This document shows, in pieces, positions 53,861-62,788 of a stretch of 64,000 nt of DNA (its first letter is position 1; each line of letters starts with the position of its first letter). A program made the translations under genes and the position numbers. A model generated the notes under the pieces. The model saw nothing but the letters and a program-made list of their open reading frames with translations, made no database searches and was not told the origin of the DNA. The stretch is from Lachnospiraceae bacterium (lineage in GTDB: Bacteria; Bacillota; Clostridia; Lachnospirales; Lachnospiraceae), in the NCBI GenBank assembly GCA_017550165.1, contig JAFZQH010000020.1, positions 62,001-126,000 on the forward strand, written 5' to 3'.

Positions 53861-54722
53861 CGCTTTTTCTCCTTCCCTTGAATATAGACATCTTATCGTC
53901 CTCAGTGCCTTTGTTCTGCATACCCTTAAGAAGCTCCTTCAGGGATTCGGGAGTCAATTCACGGCTGAGCCGTCCGTTCTCTGCAACAGAGACCACGCCG
54001 GTCTCCTCTGAAACTACGATAGTAAGGGCATCTGATACCTCGCTTACACCAAGTGCAGCTCTGTGCCTGGTTCCGAGATCTTTATTGATGCTAAGATTGT
54101 CTGACAGAGGCAGATAGCATGTAGCAGATACTATCCTGTCGCCTCGTACAACAATGGCACCGTCGTGAAGCGGTGTATTATGTTCAAATATATTAAGGAG
54201 CAACTGGCTGGAGATAAGGGAATCCATGTCTATTCCCGTTCTGGTATACTCCACGAGCTGCGTATCTCTCTCAACAACAATAAGGGCTCCGGTCTTATCC
54301 TCAGCCATATCAAATACCGCCCTGACCAGTTCATTGATAGTCTTATCGCTGAAACGCTTGGTGGTCCCTCTCTGCCAATCTATGTTGGTAAGAATGGCCA
54401 GAAAATTCTTACGTCCCAGACGCTCCAGTACATTACGGAGCTCCGGCTGGAAAACGATGACCAGAGCAATGATACCCACGTTAAATCCCTTGGCCAGGAG
54501 CCAGAGGATGGTATTCATACGGAAAATAGCCGCAAAAAGAGCGAAAACCAATACAACAGCAATACCCTTGAACAGGTTCCATGCTCTTGTGCTTCTGACA
54601 AAACGGACTATCTGATACACCAAAAAGGCAATAATAAGTACTTCCACGAAATCAATAAAGGTAAATCGCGGTATCTCAAACAATTGCTGTATTCTTTTGA
54701 AGAATGAGGTAACAGATTCCAT
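53844..54722 (-). CDS. cdaA: Diadenylate cyclase CdaA
   Basis: A 292-aa membrane enzyme that makes cyclic di-AMP from two ATP, a signal that governs potassium and osmotic balance and cell-wall stability. Three spans lie in residues ~20-95 (IDFVEVLIIAFLVYQIVRFV, then two more). The DAC domain has DGAIVVRGDRI (DGA at 187-189) and GTRHRAALGVSE (RHR at 219-221), both intact. A basic tail follows. The ATG overlaps the stop of the upstream membrane protein by one base. With cdaR and glmM downstream it forms the conserved Firmicute operon. Confidence 0.97.
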   Translation of the reverse strand: MESVTSFFKRIQQLFEIPRFTFIDFVEVLIIAFLVYQIVRFVRSTRAWNLFKGIAVVLVFALFAAIFRMNTILWLLAKGFNVGIIALVIVFQPELRNVLERLGRKNFLAILTNIDWQRGTTKRFSDKTINELVRAVFDMAEDKTGALIVVERDTQLVEYTRTGIDMDSLISSQLLLNIFEHNTPLHDGAIVVRGDRIVSATCYLPLSDNLSINKDLGTRHRAALGVSEVSDALTIVVSEETGVVSVAENGRLSRELTPESLKELLKGMQNKGTEDDKMSIFKGRRKSVEEKN

Positions 54723-55771
54723 TATCTTCTCTTTCTCTTTTTGCGGGTTGAAGGCATCTTACTGTCGGTATCCTTGATAAACTCCTTCTCAAATTCATCC
54801 AGAAAAGCATCCTCAGACACATCGCGTCCCCTTTCGGAAACAGCACCTTCCTTGGTAAATCGCTTGATAGTAACCGATGGAGCTATTACAGACATCTTCG
54901 GCACGGCTTTCAGATAATAATAATACTCATCATCTTCAAACTGCATTCTCTCCACACGGCTGTAATCCAGAGGAAAATACATAAACTGGGCAAAGACTCC
55001 TATACATGCCGATACAACCTCTCCGAAAACAAGCCACATGGTATCATCATAATTATTGATAAGCATATACCCCAGAAGAACCACCACAACGCTTACAAGG
55101 GATCCCGAAAGAACGCTGATGAGCCATGCATAATCAATGTCCAGCCGTCTGACGAAATATACCACGATAATGGTAGCAGCAAAAGCCAGCAATGTAATGC
55201 TCATCTCCGGTCTTACGAATATCCTCTGGGAGATAAACTGAAATTTCTCAATCGTAGTGAGGCTGTGGGCTTTGGTAAGGGCCGCCGCATTCGCCCCTGC
55301 AAATCCCGCAATATAGCACAGAAGCCCGGCGAAGCATACCGGAATTATTGATAAGAGCCCTCCTGTAAGGCCCATGATTATCGGAATGCAAAAGGGTATC
55401 TTCAACACAAAAGCTATAGGCATAAACAGGAGAATAACAGCCTCTCTTGAAGAAAACCTGAAATAAAAAATGATCATTATCATGAATAGCAAGGCAATAA
55501 CTACTGCCAGTTCTACCGAAGCTTTGTAGGTATTCAGGAGCAGAACTATCCCTGCGCAAACACATGTGAAGTTAATGTGAAGAAAAGCACATACTGCAGA
55601 TATCACCAATACAACGATGATATTATTGATCTGCGGAAAGAAGGGCACCGTGGTGTTAATGATCATCAATACGGCAAATGCCAGGATAAACTTCCCTATA
55701 GGTGCAATAAACTTGACATTCTTTTTATAAAACTCTCTGAGACGCTCTCTGAGGATCAGTATTCCTGTCAC
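54722..55771 (-). CDS. Polytopic membrane protein upstream of cdaA, unknown function
   Basis: A 349-aa protein with about nine or ten hydrophobic segments between residues 22 and 265. A soluble C-tail of about 85 residues is acidic in the middle and ends in a basic cluster (STRKKRKRR). Glycine- and proline-rich loops (IPIIMGLTGGLLSIIPVCF) suggest a transporter- or channel-like bundle. I recognise no family motif. The start is GTG with GAGG 9 nt upstream, and its stop overlaps the cdaA start, so it is made together with the cyclase. Its position suggests a role with c-di-AMP or envelope assembly, but that is only context. Confidence 0.75.
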   Translation of the reverse strand: MTGILILRERLREFYKKNVKFIAPIGKFILAFAVLMIINTTVPFFPQINNIIVVLVISAVCAFLHINFTCVCAGIVLLLNTYKASVELAVVIALLFMIMIIFYFRFSSREAVILLFMPIAFVLKIPFCIPIIMGLTGGLLSIIPVCFAGLLCYIAGFAGANAAALTKAHSLTTIEKFQFISQRIFVRPEMSITLLAFAATIIVVYFVRRLDIDYAWLISVLSGSLVSVVVVLLGYMLINNYDDTMWLVFGEVVSACIGVFAQFMYFPLDYSRVERMQFEDDEYYYYLKAVPKMSVIAPSVTIKRFTKEGAVSERGRDVSEDAFLDEFEKEFIKDTDSKMPSTRKKRKRR

Positions 55772-55785
55772 AAAATCATACCTCT

Positions 55786-56184
55786 CTACATAATCTGCTC
55801 AGAATCATACATATCTCCGAGCTTTTTTAAATAACTACGGTATCTGGCCATAGTCCTCTTGGCCTCTTCATAATCATTGATCGCCTTCCTTCTGGCCAAT
55901 ACCCAGGATAAAACAATACAGATTATATAAAGAGCCACGATCAGCGCAATGACGAATGTCAAGCTTACAGCCGTAAGAATGACGGCAACCGCATCTACAC
56001 ACAAGAACAAGGTGAGTAAGAACACCATACCAAACCCAATGGTTGAGAGTACCCATGCCTTAATCACCTGTACAAAAATAAAATCACGTTTTGAATATCT
56101 GTCGATTTCCATGACTTTCCTGCCCTGTGTGACCTCAAAAACGGCCATCTTGGACATCAGTCTAACTTTATCTTCATTCAGCAT
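55786..56184 (-). CDS. Small membrane protein (132 aa), unknown function
   Basis: Two adjacent strong hydrophobic segments (about 37-60 and 63-92) are flanked by a basic, cytoplasmic N-terminus (KVMEIDRYSKRDFIF) and a charged helical C-tail (RRKAINDYEEAKRTMARYRSY). This gives a hairpin membrane topology with both ends inside. I recognise no family. It is 14 nt upstream of the polytopic membrane protein and 9 nt downstream of the flagellar-region zinc protein, so it belongs to the same transcription run. Confidence 0.7.
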   Translation of the reverse strand: MLNEDKVRLMSKMAVFEVTQGRKVMEIDRYSKRDFIFVQVIKAWVLSTIGFGMVFLLTLFLCVDAVAVILTAVSLTFVIALIVALYIICIVLSWVLARRKAINDYEEAKRTMARYRSYLKKLGDMYDSEQIM

Positions 56185-56193
56185 AATGATCTC

Positions 56194-56601
56194 TTACTGC
56201 TTGTCCAGAAATCTCATCCTGTCCTTATCTTTGGCAGGTTTCTTCTCCACCGGAGCCTTGGGTTTACCAAAGGCATTCCCCAGTTCGTTGACCATTGCGT
56301 TCTTACACTTCGTGCAGAAACGACCTGTTAATATCTCCGCACCGCAATTCTCACATTCTATACCTACACCGGAACCCTCCTGGAATGCCAGTCTCTCCTC
56401 ACGGACCCATTGTTTGATCTGATTAACGGATACCTCATTGGCCTCGGATACCTCTGTGATGCTGGCAACCTTGTGCTCCCTGAGATATTCCTTTACCTGC
56501 CTGAACTTCTCTTCAAGGGCATCCTTGCATGCAGGACATACCTTCGGTCCGTTATAATAATTAAAGAGGCGTCCACAGGTCTTGCAATTCATAACTTCCA
56601 T
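56194..56601 (-). CDS. Flagellar-region zinc protein (TIGR03826/YvyF family)
   Basis: A 135-aa protein with two zinc-ribbon pairs. NCKTCGRLFNYYNGPKVCPACK at the start has the N-terminal four cysteines; the helical middle resembles a winged or MerR-like turn (ASITEVSEANEVSVNQIKQW). A second cysteine set is CENCGAEILTGRFCTKCK near 85-102. This pattern is that of the flagellar operon protein family known as YvyF in Bacillus, whose role is not well defined. I chose the ATG at 56599-56601 with AGGAGG 7 nt upstream. In Bacillus the gene also lies just after comF, as here. Confidence 0.88.
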   Translation of the reverse strand: MEVMNCKTCGRLFNYYNGPKVCPACKDALEEKFRQVKEYLREHKVASITEVSEANEVSVNQIKQWVREERLAFQEGSGVGIECENCGAEILTGRFCTKCKNAMVNELGNAFGKPKAPVEKKPAKDKDRMRFLDKQ

Positions 56602-56612
56602 AACAATTCCTC

Positions 56613-57302
56613 CTAAAATCCACTGCCTATGCTCAAACTTAGACAATATATTTCTTTCACACCCGCCGACAGCAATACCTCACTTATGGCATCCATGGTC
56701 GAGCCGGTTGTGTATATGTCATCTATGACCATAACTACGTTTAATTTTACTATATTTTCAGCCATTTTAAAAGCCTTTTTCATATTCTTTTTTCTTGAAT
56801 CATCAGACAATTCTTTCTGCGGAACTGTGCTTTTAACCCTGTATACCAGATCATCTGCCACGGGGATCGGGATATGATCGCTTAAAGCCCGGGCAATCAG
56901 CTCCGCCTGATTGTAGCCTCTCTGAGCCTGCTTCTTCGGATAAAGCGGAACCGGAATGAACACCTGGGGAGCCACGGCTTTTATCCATGCCCCGCAACAC
57001 TTAGCCATCTCCTCCCCGTAAAACGATGCATATTCACGTTTATTCTTGTATTTAAATCTGTATATTGATTTTTTTATATCATCCCTGTATTGAAAAACGG
57101 CCCTGCCTGCTGTGAAAAGATGGTCACTTTTCATGCAGTCCAGGCAATACTCCTTCTCGGCATACTCGATACTTTTCCCACATTTCAGGCAATAGGGCTC
57201 ACTGATATACTCTATACTGTCACGGCATTTACCGCAGATCCTGTCATCCTCCCATAGTAATTCATTGCATAACGGGCATACCCGGGGATAAACCATATCC
57301 AA
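56613..57302 (-). CDS. comF: ComF family protein (phosphoribosyltransferase-like)
   Basis: A 229-aa cytoplasmic protein of the ComF/GntX family. The N-terminal zinc-finger region has CPLCNELL...CGKC and CLKCGKSIEYAEKEYCLDC. The C-terminal phosphoribosyltransferase-like domain has RGYNQAELIARAL and the PRPP-loop-like VVMVIDDIYTTGSTMDA. In competent bacteria ComF acts in DNA uptake with a helicase partner; here recD2 lies directly upstream, but no other competence gene is in the window. The start is a TTG at 57302 or the ATG six bases later; neither has a strong ribosome binding site. Confidence 0.92.
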   Translation of the reverse strand: MDMVYPRVCPLCNELLWEDDRICGKCRDSIEYISEPYCLKCGKSIEYAEKEYCLDCMKSDHLFTAGRAVFQYRDDIKKSIYRFKYKNKREYASFYGEEMAKCCGAWIKAVAPQVFIPVPLYPKKQAQRGYNQAELIARALSDHIPIPVADDLVYRVKSTVPQKELSDDSRKKNMKKAFKMAENIVKLNVVMVIDDIYTTGSTMDAISEVLLSAGVKEIYCLSLSIGSGF

Positions 57303-57327
57303 CAGCCTGTCGCTTATTTTTTTTATA

Positions 57328-59559
57328 TTAATCGGTCATTCTCCTCTCTGTCATGACATCCCTGATAGATCTGCACAGCCCGGTATAACGGACTCTTTCC
57401 GTATCATTATATATCATTTTCTCAAATGTCTTCTCATCTCCCACAATGGTCACACATCTCCTGGCACGTGTAACGGCTGTATATAAGAGATTTCTCGTCA
57501 TCAGCATCTCGGGGCCGGAAAGCAGGGGGATCACCACGCCGGGGTATTCGCTGCCCTGAGACTTGTGAATGGTAACGGCATAGGCATGTTCTAATTCCTC
57601 GGCATCTTTATATGTATAATCCACACACCTGCCGTCGTCAAACTCCACAGTTATAAGCTCTGCATATGTGTTTACGGTCTTAATGATGCCCATATCACCG
57701 TTGAAGACTCCCACTCCCGCGTCCACAGGAATATTATAGGGCCCGGTGATCTCCCACTCCAGACGGTAATTGTTCTTCGTCTGCATTACCTTGTCCCCCT
57801 CACGGAATATCCGTCCGAACAGTTCTTTTTCATTCTTTCCGTATTCCGGCGGGTTCATGTATTGCTGAAACACCTCATTAAGGCGCTCTACTCCCAGATT
57901 CCCCTTCCTCATAGGCGTCAGGATCTGTATATCTGCCGGTTTGCAGTCAAGATACCCCGGGAGTTTTTCGCTGATAAGTATACGCATTACCTCTATCACC
58001 ACATCGGGGGTGTAACGTTTAAGCATGAAAAAATCCTCGCTCTTGTTGTCAACCTCCGGGACCTCGCCGGCATTGATCTTATGGGCATTGACTACGATGT
58101 CACTGCGCCGGGCCTGTCTGAAAACATGGTCCAGCTTAACGGTGGCGATCAGCCCTGACTCAATGATATCTTTTAATACATTTCCGGGCCCCACGGAAGG
58201 CAGCTGGTTAACGTCTCCCACCAGCACCATCCTGGTCCCGGGAACCACAGCTTTAAGGAGGGAATTCATGAGGGAAATGTCAACCATGGACATCTCATCT
58301 ATGATGATAAGGTCTGCCTCCAGAGGATAATCCTCATTTCTGGCAAATCCCCCTCCTTCTTCACTTATGCCACCTGCCTCCAGCAGGCGGTGAATGGTCT
58401 TGGCCTCATATCCGGTGGCCTCGGTCATCCTTTTTGCCGCCCTTCCGGTGGGAGCAGCCAGTACTATGTCAAACTGCTCTGCTTCATAGCATTTGATAAT
58501 GGTATTGATGGTAGTGGTCTTACCGGTTCCCGGTCCTCCGGTAATAACAGTGATACCGTTGCGAAAGGACTCCCTTACTGCGGTGATCTGCTTATCATCA
58601 AGGGTAATGCCTTCCTCCCCGGATACCTCTGCTATCCTTCTGTCCAGAACATCTTCTTTAATCTGATATAGGTCTGACAGCTCATAAAGCTTGGATGCCA
58701 CATTCATCTCCATATAATAAAATCTTGCATCATAACAACAGAGGCCATTATATTCTTTTACGATAAGTTTTCTTTCGATGGTAAGATCCATCCTCGCCTT
58801 GGATACCATATCTTCCGGCACCTGAAGGATCTCGGCCGCACGACGTATCAGCATATCTTCCGGCAGATATGTATGACCCTCACTCATTGCCTGGGACAGG
58901 ATATAGAGTATCCCGCTCCTTACACGGCAGTCGGATTCCTTCGGGATCCCGACCTTCTCTGCTATCTCGTCTGCAGTCTTAAAACCGACTCCCGATATCT
59001 CCTCCGCCATGGCATAGGGATTATCATTGATCATGTCATAGAGGCCGCCTCCGTACCTTTGATATATCTTAACAGCCAGATTAATAGTAATTCCGTATTT
59101 CTGAAGGAAGACCATGGCATCTCTCATATCCTTCTCTTCTTCAAACAGAACCCCTATCTCCTGCGCCTTCTTATGACTTATTCCCTTAACTTTTGCCAGG
59201 CACTCCGGTTCCTCCTCGATGATCCGGAATGTATCCTCCCCGAACTCATCCACTATCCTGGAGGCCAATGCCGGACCTATGCCCTTGATGATCCCGGATC
59301 CCAGGTATCGTTTAAATCCTTCCACATCGGCAGGCGTCTTTATCTCATACCTCTCAGCATTAAACTGACTGCCATAGACCGGATGCTCACTGTAATGCCC
59401 CCACGCTTCTATATACTGCCCCGGGTTGACATAATGAAAAAAGCCGACTACACTCGACTTTTTTTCATCATCTGATAATCTCAGAACCGTATATCCGTTT
59501 TCTTCATTCCGAAAAACTATGGTTTCGACATAGCCCCGGATACTACATTCCTGTGCCAT
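57328..59559 (-). CDS. recD2: RecD2-type SF1 DNA helicase
   Basis: A 743-aa 5'-to-3' helicase of the RecD2/TraA family, which acts without RecBC in DNA repair. The N-terminus holds an OB-like region and helix-hairpin-helix units (GSGIIKGIGPALASRIV; VKGISHKKAQEIG; ISGVGFKTADEIA). The motor has Walker A GGPGTGKTTT (341-350), then LAAPTGRAAKRM, IIDEMSMVDISL (Walker B), VGDVNQLPSVGPG, and near the end AYAVTIHKSQGSEYPGVVIP and LYTAVTRARRCVTIVG. Length fits the family. It is tightly packed between comF (25 nt) and flgJ (1 nt). Confidence 0.96.
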   Translation of the reverse strand: MAQECSIRGYVETIVFRNEENGYTVLRLSDDEKKSSVVGFFHYVNPGQYIEAWGHYSEHPVYGSQFNAERYEIKTPADVEGFKRYLGSGIIKGIGPALASRIVDEFGEDTFRIIEEEPECLAKVKGISHKKAQEIGVLFEEEKDMRDAMVFLQKYGITINLAVKIYQRYGGGLYDMINDNPYAMAEEISGVGFKTADEIAEKVGIPKESDCRVRSGILYILSQAMSEGHTYLPEDMLIRRAAEILQVPEDMVSKARMDLTIERKLIVKEYNGLCCYDARFYYMEMNVASKLYELSDLYQIKEDVLDRRIAEVSGEEGITLDDKQITAVRESFRNGITVITGGPGTGKTTTINTIIKCYEAEQFDIVLAAPTGRAAKRMTEATGYEAKTIHRLLEAGGISEEGGGFARNEDYPLEADLIIIDEMSMVDISLMNSLLKAVVPGTRMVLVGDVNQLPSVGPGNVLKDIIESGLIATVKLDHVFRQARRSDIVVNAHKINAGEVPEVDNKSEDFFMLKRYTPDVVIEVMRILISEKLPGYLDCKPADIQILTPMRKGNLGVERLNEVFQQYMNPPEYGKNEKELFGRIFREGDKVMQTKNNYRLEWEITGPYNIPVDAGVGVFNGDMGIIKTVNTYAELITVEFDDGRCVDYTYKDAEELEHAYAVTIHKSQGSEYPGVVIPLLSGPEMLMTRNLLYTAVTRARRCVTIVGDEKTFEKMIYNDTERVRYTGLCRSIRDVMTERRMTD

Positions 59560-59560
59560 A

Positions 59561-59923
59561 TTACTCTAAATTATAATTCCTTTTCATTTGTTCATAAAGC
59601 TTCTGGGCAAGTCCCAGACCCTGGCCGTTCTGAACCGCCTGTGAAGAATAATCCTTGATCAGTTCTTCCTTGTAATAATCGGTAAGGGAAGACGCATAAT
59701 TTGACTCCAGTTCGTTCTTCGGGACCATCTTCTCCATGGTCTTAAACATCTGCTCTATAAAATAACTCTCAAACTCCTTGCAGACGTCCATAAGCTCATC
59801 GTCAGAAGCCTTGGAATAGTCTCTGTCCAGACCGGATTCCAGCTTGGCCGCGGCACTGTTAAGCTGCTGACCGGATATCTGCGAGTATAACTGATTGGTC
59901 AATGCATCCATAGATACTGCCAT
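59561..59923 (-). CDS. flgJ: Rod-binding protein, FlgJ N-terminal type
   Basis: A 120-aa protein matching the N-terminal (rod-capping) half of FlgJ, without the muramidase half, as is usual in many Firmicutes. The family core is DDELMDVCKEFESYFIEQMF followed by KTMEKMVPK and a C-terminal GQGLGLAQKLYEQMKRN. It helps the flagellar rod assemble through the cell wall. GGAGGG is placed before the ATG. It follows the two flgG-type genes by 31 nt. Confidence 0.92.
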   Translation of the reverse strand: MAVSMDALTNQLYSQISGQQLNSAAAKLESGLDRDYSKASDDELMDVCKEFESYFIEQMFKTMEKMVPKNELESNYASSLTDYYKEELIKDYSSQAVQNGQGLGLAQKLYEQMKRNYNLE

Positions 59924-59954
59924 ATGTTACCCTCCTTATGCGAAGACGCTTATG

Positions 59955-60767
59955 TTATCGTTTAAGCTGATTAGCCTGGCCCAGCATCTCATCCGATGCC
60001 TGAATGGCCTTGGAGTTCATCTCGTATGCTCTCTGGGCAACGATCAGATTGACCATCTCATCCGCAACCTGAACATTGGATCCTTCTACATATCCCTGCT
60101 TAATGGAGCTTTTCAGTACATCGCCCTCATTCTCGTTAATGGCTTCTCCCGATGCGTCGGATACGGCATATATGCTGCCTGCCAGCTTGTTAAGTCCCGC
60201 AGGATTATTGAACTGGAAGAGACCGATCTGCATATTGAGGTCCGTGAGTGATGAATCATCGTTCCTGATGTAAAAATGACCGTCATTGGTGGCAACTATC
60301 CTTGAAGATACTATATCACCGCTGAAGGTAACGGGTTCTCCTTCCGTATTCAGTACCGGATAACCATCATTATTGGTAAGGACAAGCCCTTCTCCGCCAA
60401 GAGCCAGTTTAAGATCACCGTTCCTGGTGTAATAAACCTCTTCGTTAGGTCCCTGAACTGCGAAGAATCCCGCGCCGTCAATGGCAAATGCCGTGGGGTT
60501 ATCCGATGCAAAGAACGCTCCCTGTGAGAACATGGTGGTGATAGCCGCAGGCCTGGTACCTAATCCCACCTGTGCGGGAATAGGCTTCTGCGCACCATTG
60601 GCTGTGGTGGTCTCTGTCTTTATCGTTTGATACAGCAGTGTCTTAAACTCTGCCTTTTCAGTCTTATATCCTGTGGTGTTAACATTCGCCAGATTATTGG
60701 CAATGGTATCAACATTTGTCTGCTGGGAAACCATTCCCGATGCTGCAGACCAGAGAGATCTCATCAT
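59955..60767 (-). CDS. flgG: Flagellar distal rod protein FlgG
   Basis: A 270-aa axial protein. The N-terminal motif MMRSLWSAASGMVSQQTNVDTIANNLANVNTTGYK is written here only in outline: heptad helix, then NLANVNTTGYK (about 27-37), the hallmark of rod/hook proteins. The middle D1-like region holds NPTAFAIDGAGFFAVQGPN. The C-terminal helix QGYVEGSNVQVADEMVNLIV and AYEMNSKAIQASDEML closes the coiled coil. The QGYVEGSNV form and length fit FlgG best. AGGAGG lies 6 nt before the ATG. Export uses the flagellar type III system, so no signal peptide is expected. Confidence 0.92.
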   Translation of the reverse strand: MMRSLWSAASGMVSQQTNVDTIANNLANVNTTGYKTEKAEFKTLLYQTIKTETTTANGAQKPIPAQVGLGTRPAAITTMFSQGAFFASDNPTAFAIDGAGFFAVQGPNEEVYYTRNGDLKLALGGEGLVLTNNDGYPVLNTEGEPVTFSGDIVSSRIVATNDGHFYIRNDDSSLTDLNMQIGLFQFNNPAGLNKLAGSIYAVSDASGEAINENEGDVLKSSIKQGYVEGSNVQVADEMVNLIVAQRAYEMNSKAIQASDEMLGQANQLKR

Positions 60768-60779
60768 AAGCTATACCTC

Positions 60780-61595
60780 CTAAACTCTTCCAACATCATT
60801 AACTGCTTTACCAAGTGAATCATCGATAGCCTGAATAACCTTCTGGTTCGTCTCATAGGCTCTGGTGGTGGTGATCATCTCCACCATCTCGTATACTACA
60901 TTAACATTGGACATCTCCAATGTTTCCTGACGAACTCTGGCTCCGGAGTCGATTATGGTTCCTCCGGGCTGGAGGTCATACATATTTTCTCCGTATTTGC
61001 GGATATAATTATAGTCTTCTACATCCACGACACCCAATTGAGCGATCTCTTCATTATTCTGGTAGACTCTTCCGTCCTCATCTACCTTGAAATCAAGCAA
61101 TGGATTGATCTGGATAGCCCCGGTGGGAATACCTCCTGCCACCTGGTTAGTGGATGCAAGTGCCGCATCTTTGCTTAAAACAAAATCGCCATCCTTCGTA
61201 ACGAGATAACCCTCCTTGGTCAAAGTAAATGCACCGTCTCTGGTGTACTTAATGGAGCTGACGCCGGCCTTGTTGGTGAAGGATATAGCAAAGAATCCGT
61301 CACCGTCAAGTGCCATGTCATATTTGTTATCAGTTACTCGGAATGGCCCTTGCGCATAATCCGTATATGTCTCGCCTATCTTAACGCCAAGGCTTGCACC
61401 GCCTAATCCTCTGGGAATACCATATTCAGAAGAGTCCTTGAGCTTGATGGCCAATACCTCGTTGAAGGCCTGGGATGTTGAACCCTCCTTCTTAAAACCG
61501 TTGGTAGCCGAATTGGCCAGATTGTTCGTCAGAACATCCATTCTGTTCATCTGGTTGATCATTCCCGTGTAAGCAGTGTACAAGCCTTTTGTCAT
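60780..61595 (-). CDS. Flagellar rod protein of the FlgF/FlgG family
   Basis: A 271-aa paralogue of the gene downstream. It starts TKGLYTAYTGMINQMNRMDV, has NNLANSATNGFKKEG at about 24-38, a central NKYDMALDGDGFFAISFTN, and the C-terminal ETLEMSNVNVVYEMVEMITT and AYETNQKVIQAIDD helices. Order in the operon (mreB, this gene, flgG, flgJ) and its shorter N-terminal motif suggest FlgF (proximal rod), but FlgF and FlgG are hard to separate by eye. Only 3 nt separate it from mreB. Confidence 0.88.
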   Translation of the reverse strand: MTKGLYTAYTGMINQMNRMDVLTNNLANSATNGFKKEGSTSQAFNEVLAIKLKDSSEYGIPRGLGGASLGVKIGETYTDYAQGPFRVTDNKYDMALDGDGFFAISFTNKAGVSSIKYTRDGAFTLTKEGYLVTKDGDFVLSKDAALASTNQVAGGIPTGAIQINPLLDFKVDEDGRVYQNNEEIAQLGVVDVEDYNYIRKYGENMYDLQPGGTIIDSGARVRQETLEMSNVNVVYEMVEMITTTRAYETNQKVIQAIDDSLGKAVNDVGRV

Positions 61596-61598
61596 GGA

Positions 61599-62591
61599 TT
61601 ATTCATCTCTCTTTCCGCCCATGAACTCTACGAATTTGCCTGTGCCGATGGCTACGGCTGTCATAGGTTCTTCGGCTGTCATAGTGTTGATACCGGTCTT
61701 GGAGGAGATAAGATCCTCCAGTCCGCGGAGTAAAGATCCGCCACCGGTGAGAACAATTCCACGATCTGCCACGTCTGCCGCTAACTCCGGCGGCGTCTTC
61801 TCTAATACACTGTGTACAGCTTCCACTATCTGCAGGGTAGGCTCTCGGAGTGCCTCCTCTGTCTCTTCCGATGTGACTGCCACTGTCTTAGGAAGTCCCG
61901 TAACGAGGTTCCTTCCTCTGACATCTAATGTATCGTTCTCAGGTAATGGGAAACAAGTTCCGATCTTAACCTTAATGTCTTCTGCCGTTCTCTCACCGAT
62001 AAGGAGATTGTGTTTCTTACGCATGTACCTGACGATGGCTTCATCAAAATCATCGCCGGCTATCTTGATCGATGAGCTTACTACCGTACCTCCCAGGGAG
62101 ATAACTGCTATATCGGATGTACCTCCGCCTATATCTACTATCATGTTACCACAAGGTCTGGCAATATCAATACCCGCTCCGATAGCTGCCGCTATGGGCT
62201 CCTCTATGATCATGACCTCTCTGGCTCCTGCCTGATAAGTAGCGTCTTCAACTGCCTTCTTCTCAACTTCGGTAACCCCGCTGGGTACACATACGCTGAC
62301 TCTGGGCTTTCTGAAACTTTTCTTACCGAGTGCCTTCTGGATAAAATATTTGAGCATCTTCTCGGTAACTGTGTAATCAGAGATAACTCCCTGTCTTAAG
62401 GGCCTTACAGCTACTATATTACCGGGAGTCCTTCCCAGCATGGCTCTGGCGTCTTCGCCGATAGCCATTATCTTATTGGTATCTCTGTCAAATGCTACAA
62501 CAGAGGGCTCCTTTAATACTACGCCTCTGCCTTTTATGTAAACGAGAATACTCGCTGTACCTAAATCGATTCCTATGTCCGGTGCCATCAT
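61599..62591 (-). CDS. mreB: Rod-shape actin homologue MreB/Mbl
   Basis: A 330-aa actin-like ATPase that forms membrane filaments guiding lateral wall synthesis. Phosphate-1 motif DIGIDLGTASILVYIKG, then VVAFDRD, LGRTPGNIVAVRPL, VCVPSGVTEVEKKAV, phosphate-2 GNMIVDIGGGTSDIAVISLG and the adenosine motif IVLTGGGSLLRGLEDLI are all present. The N-terminus resembles Mbl more than MreB of Bacillus. Linkage to flagellar rod genes is common in Clostridia. It leads this operon behind a clear promoter. Confidence 0.95.
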   Translation of the reverse strand: MMAPDIGIDLGTASILVYIKGRGVVLKEPSVVAFDRDTNKIMAIGEDARAMLGRTPGNIVAVRPLRQGVISDYTVTEKMLKYFIQKALGKKSFRKPRVSVCVPSGVTEVEKKAVEDATYQAGAREVMIIEEPIAAAIGAGIDIARPCGNMIVDIGGGTSDIAVISLGGTVVSSSIKIAGDDFDEAIVRYMRKKHNLLIGERTAEDIKVKIGTCFPLPENDTLDVRGRNLVTGLPKTVAVTSEETEEALREPTLQIVEAVHSVLEKTPPELAADVADRGIVLTGGGSLLRGLEDLISSKTGINTMTAEEPMTAVAIGTGKFVEFMGGKRDE

Positions 62592-62652
62592 GGATATAAA
62601 TCCCCTTTCATGTATATAAACTGTATCACATTATTACGCATTTACCTAAACC

Positions 62653-62681
62653 ATTATATACAATTCTTTTGGGAATTTAAA
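62653..62681 (-). promoter_or_regulatory. Promoter of the mreB-flagellar rod operon
   Basis: TTTAAA (62676-62681) and a perfect TATAAT (62653-62658) are spaced by 17 nt on the minus strand, about 60 nt before the mreB ATG. The rest of the 197-nt gap up to the NRPS end is A/T-rich; I see no strong terminator there. Confidence 0.65.
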
Positions 62682-62788
62682 GCATTTTTTAATTTTTTCA
62701 CACACAAAAAATATAGAAATGCATATCCTGCACGTAATATTTTTCGGCTATTTTGTATAAATACTTAACCTCTTTTGCAAAAATTCCT

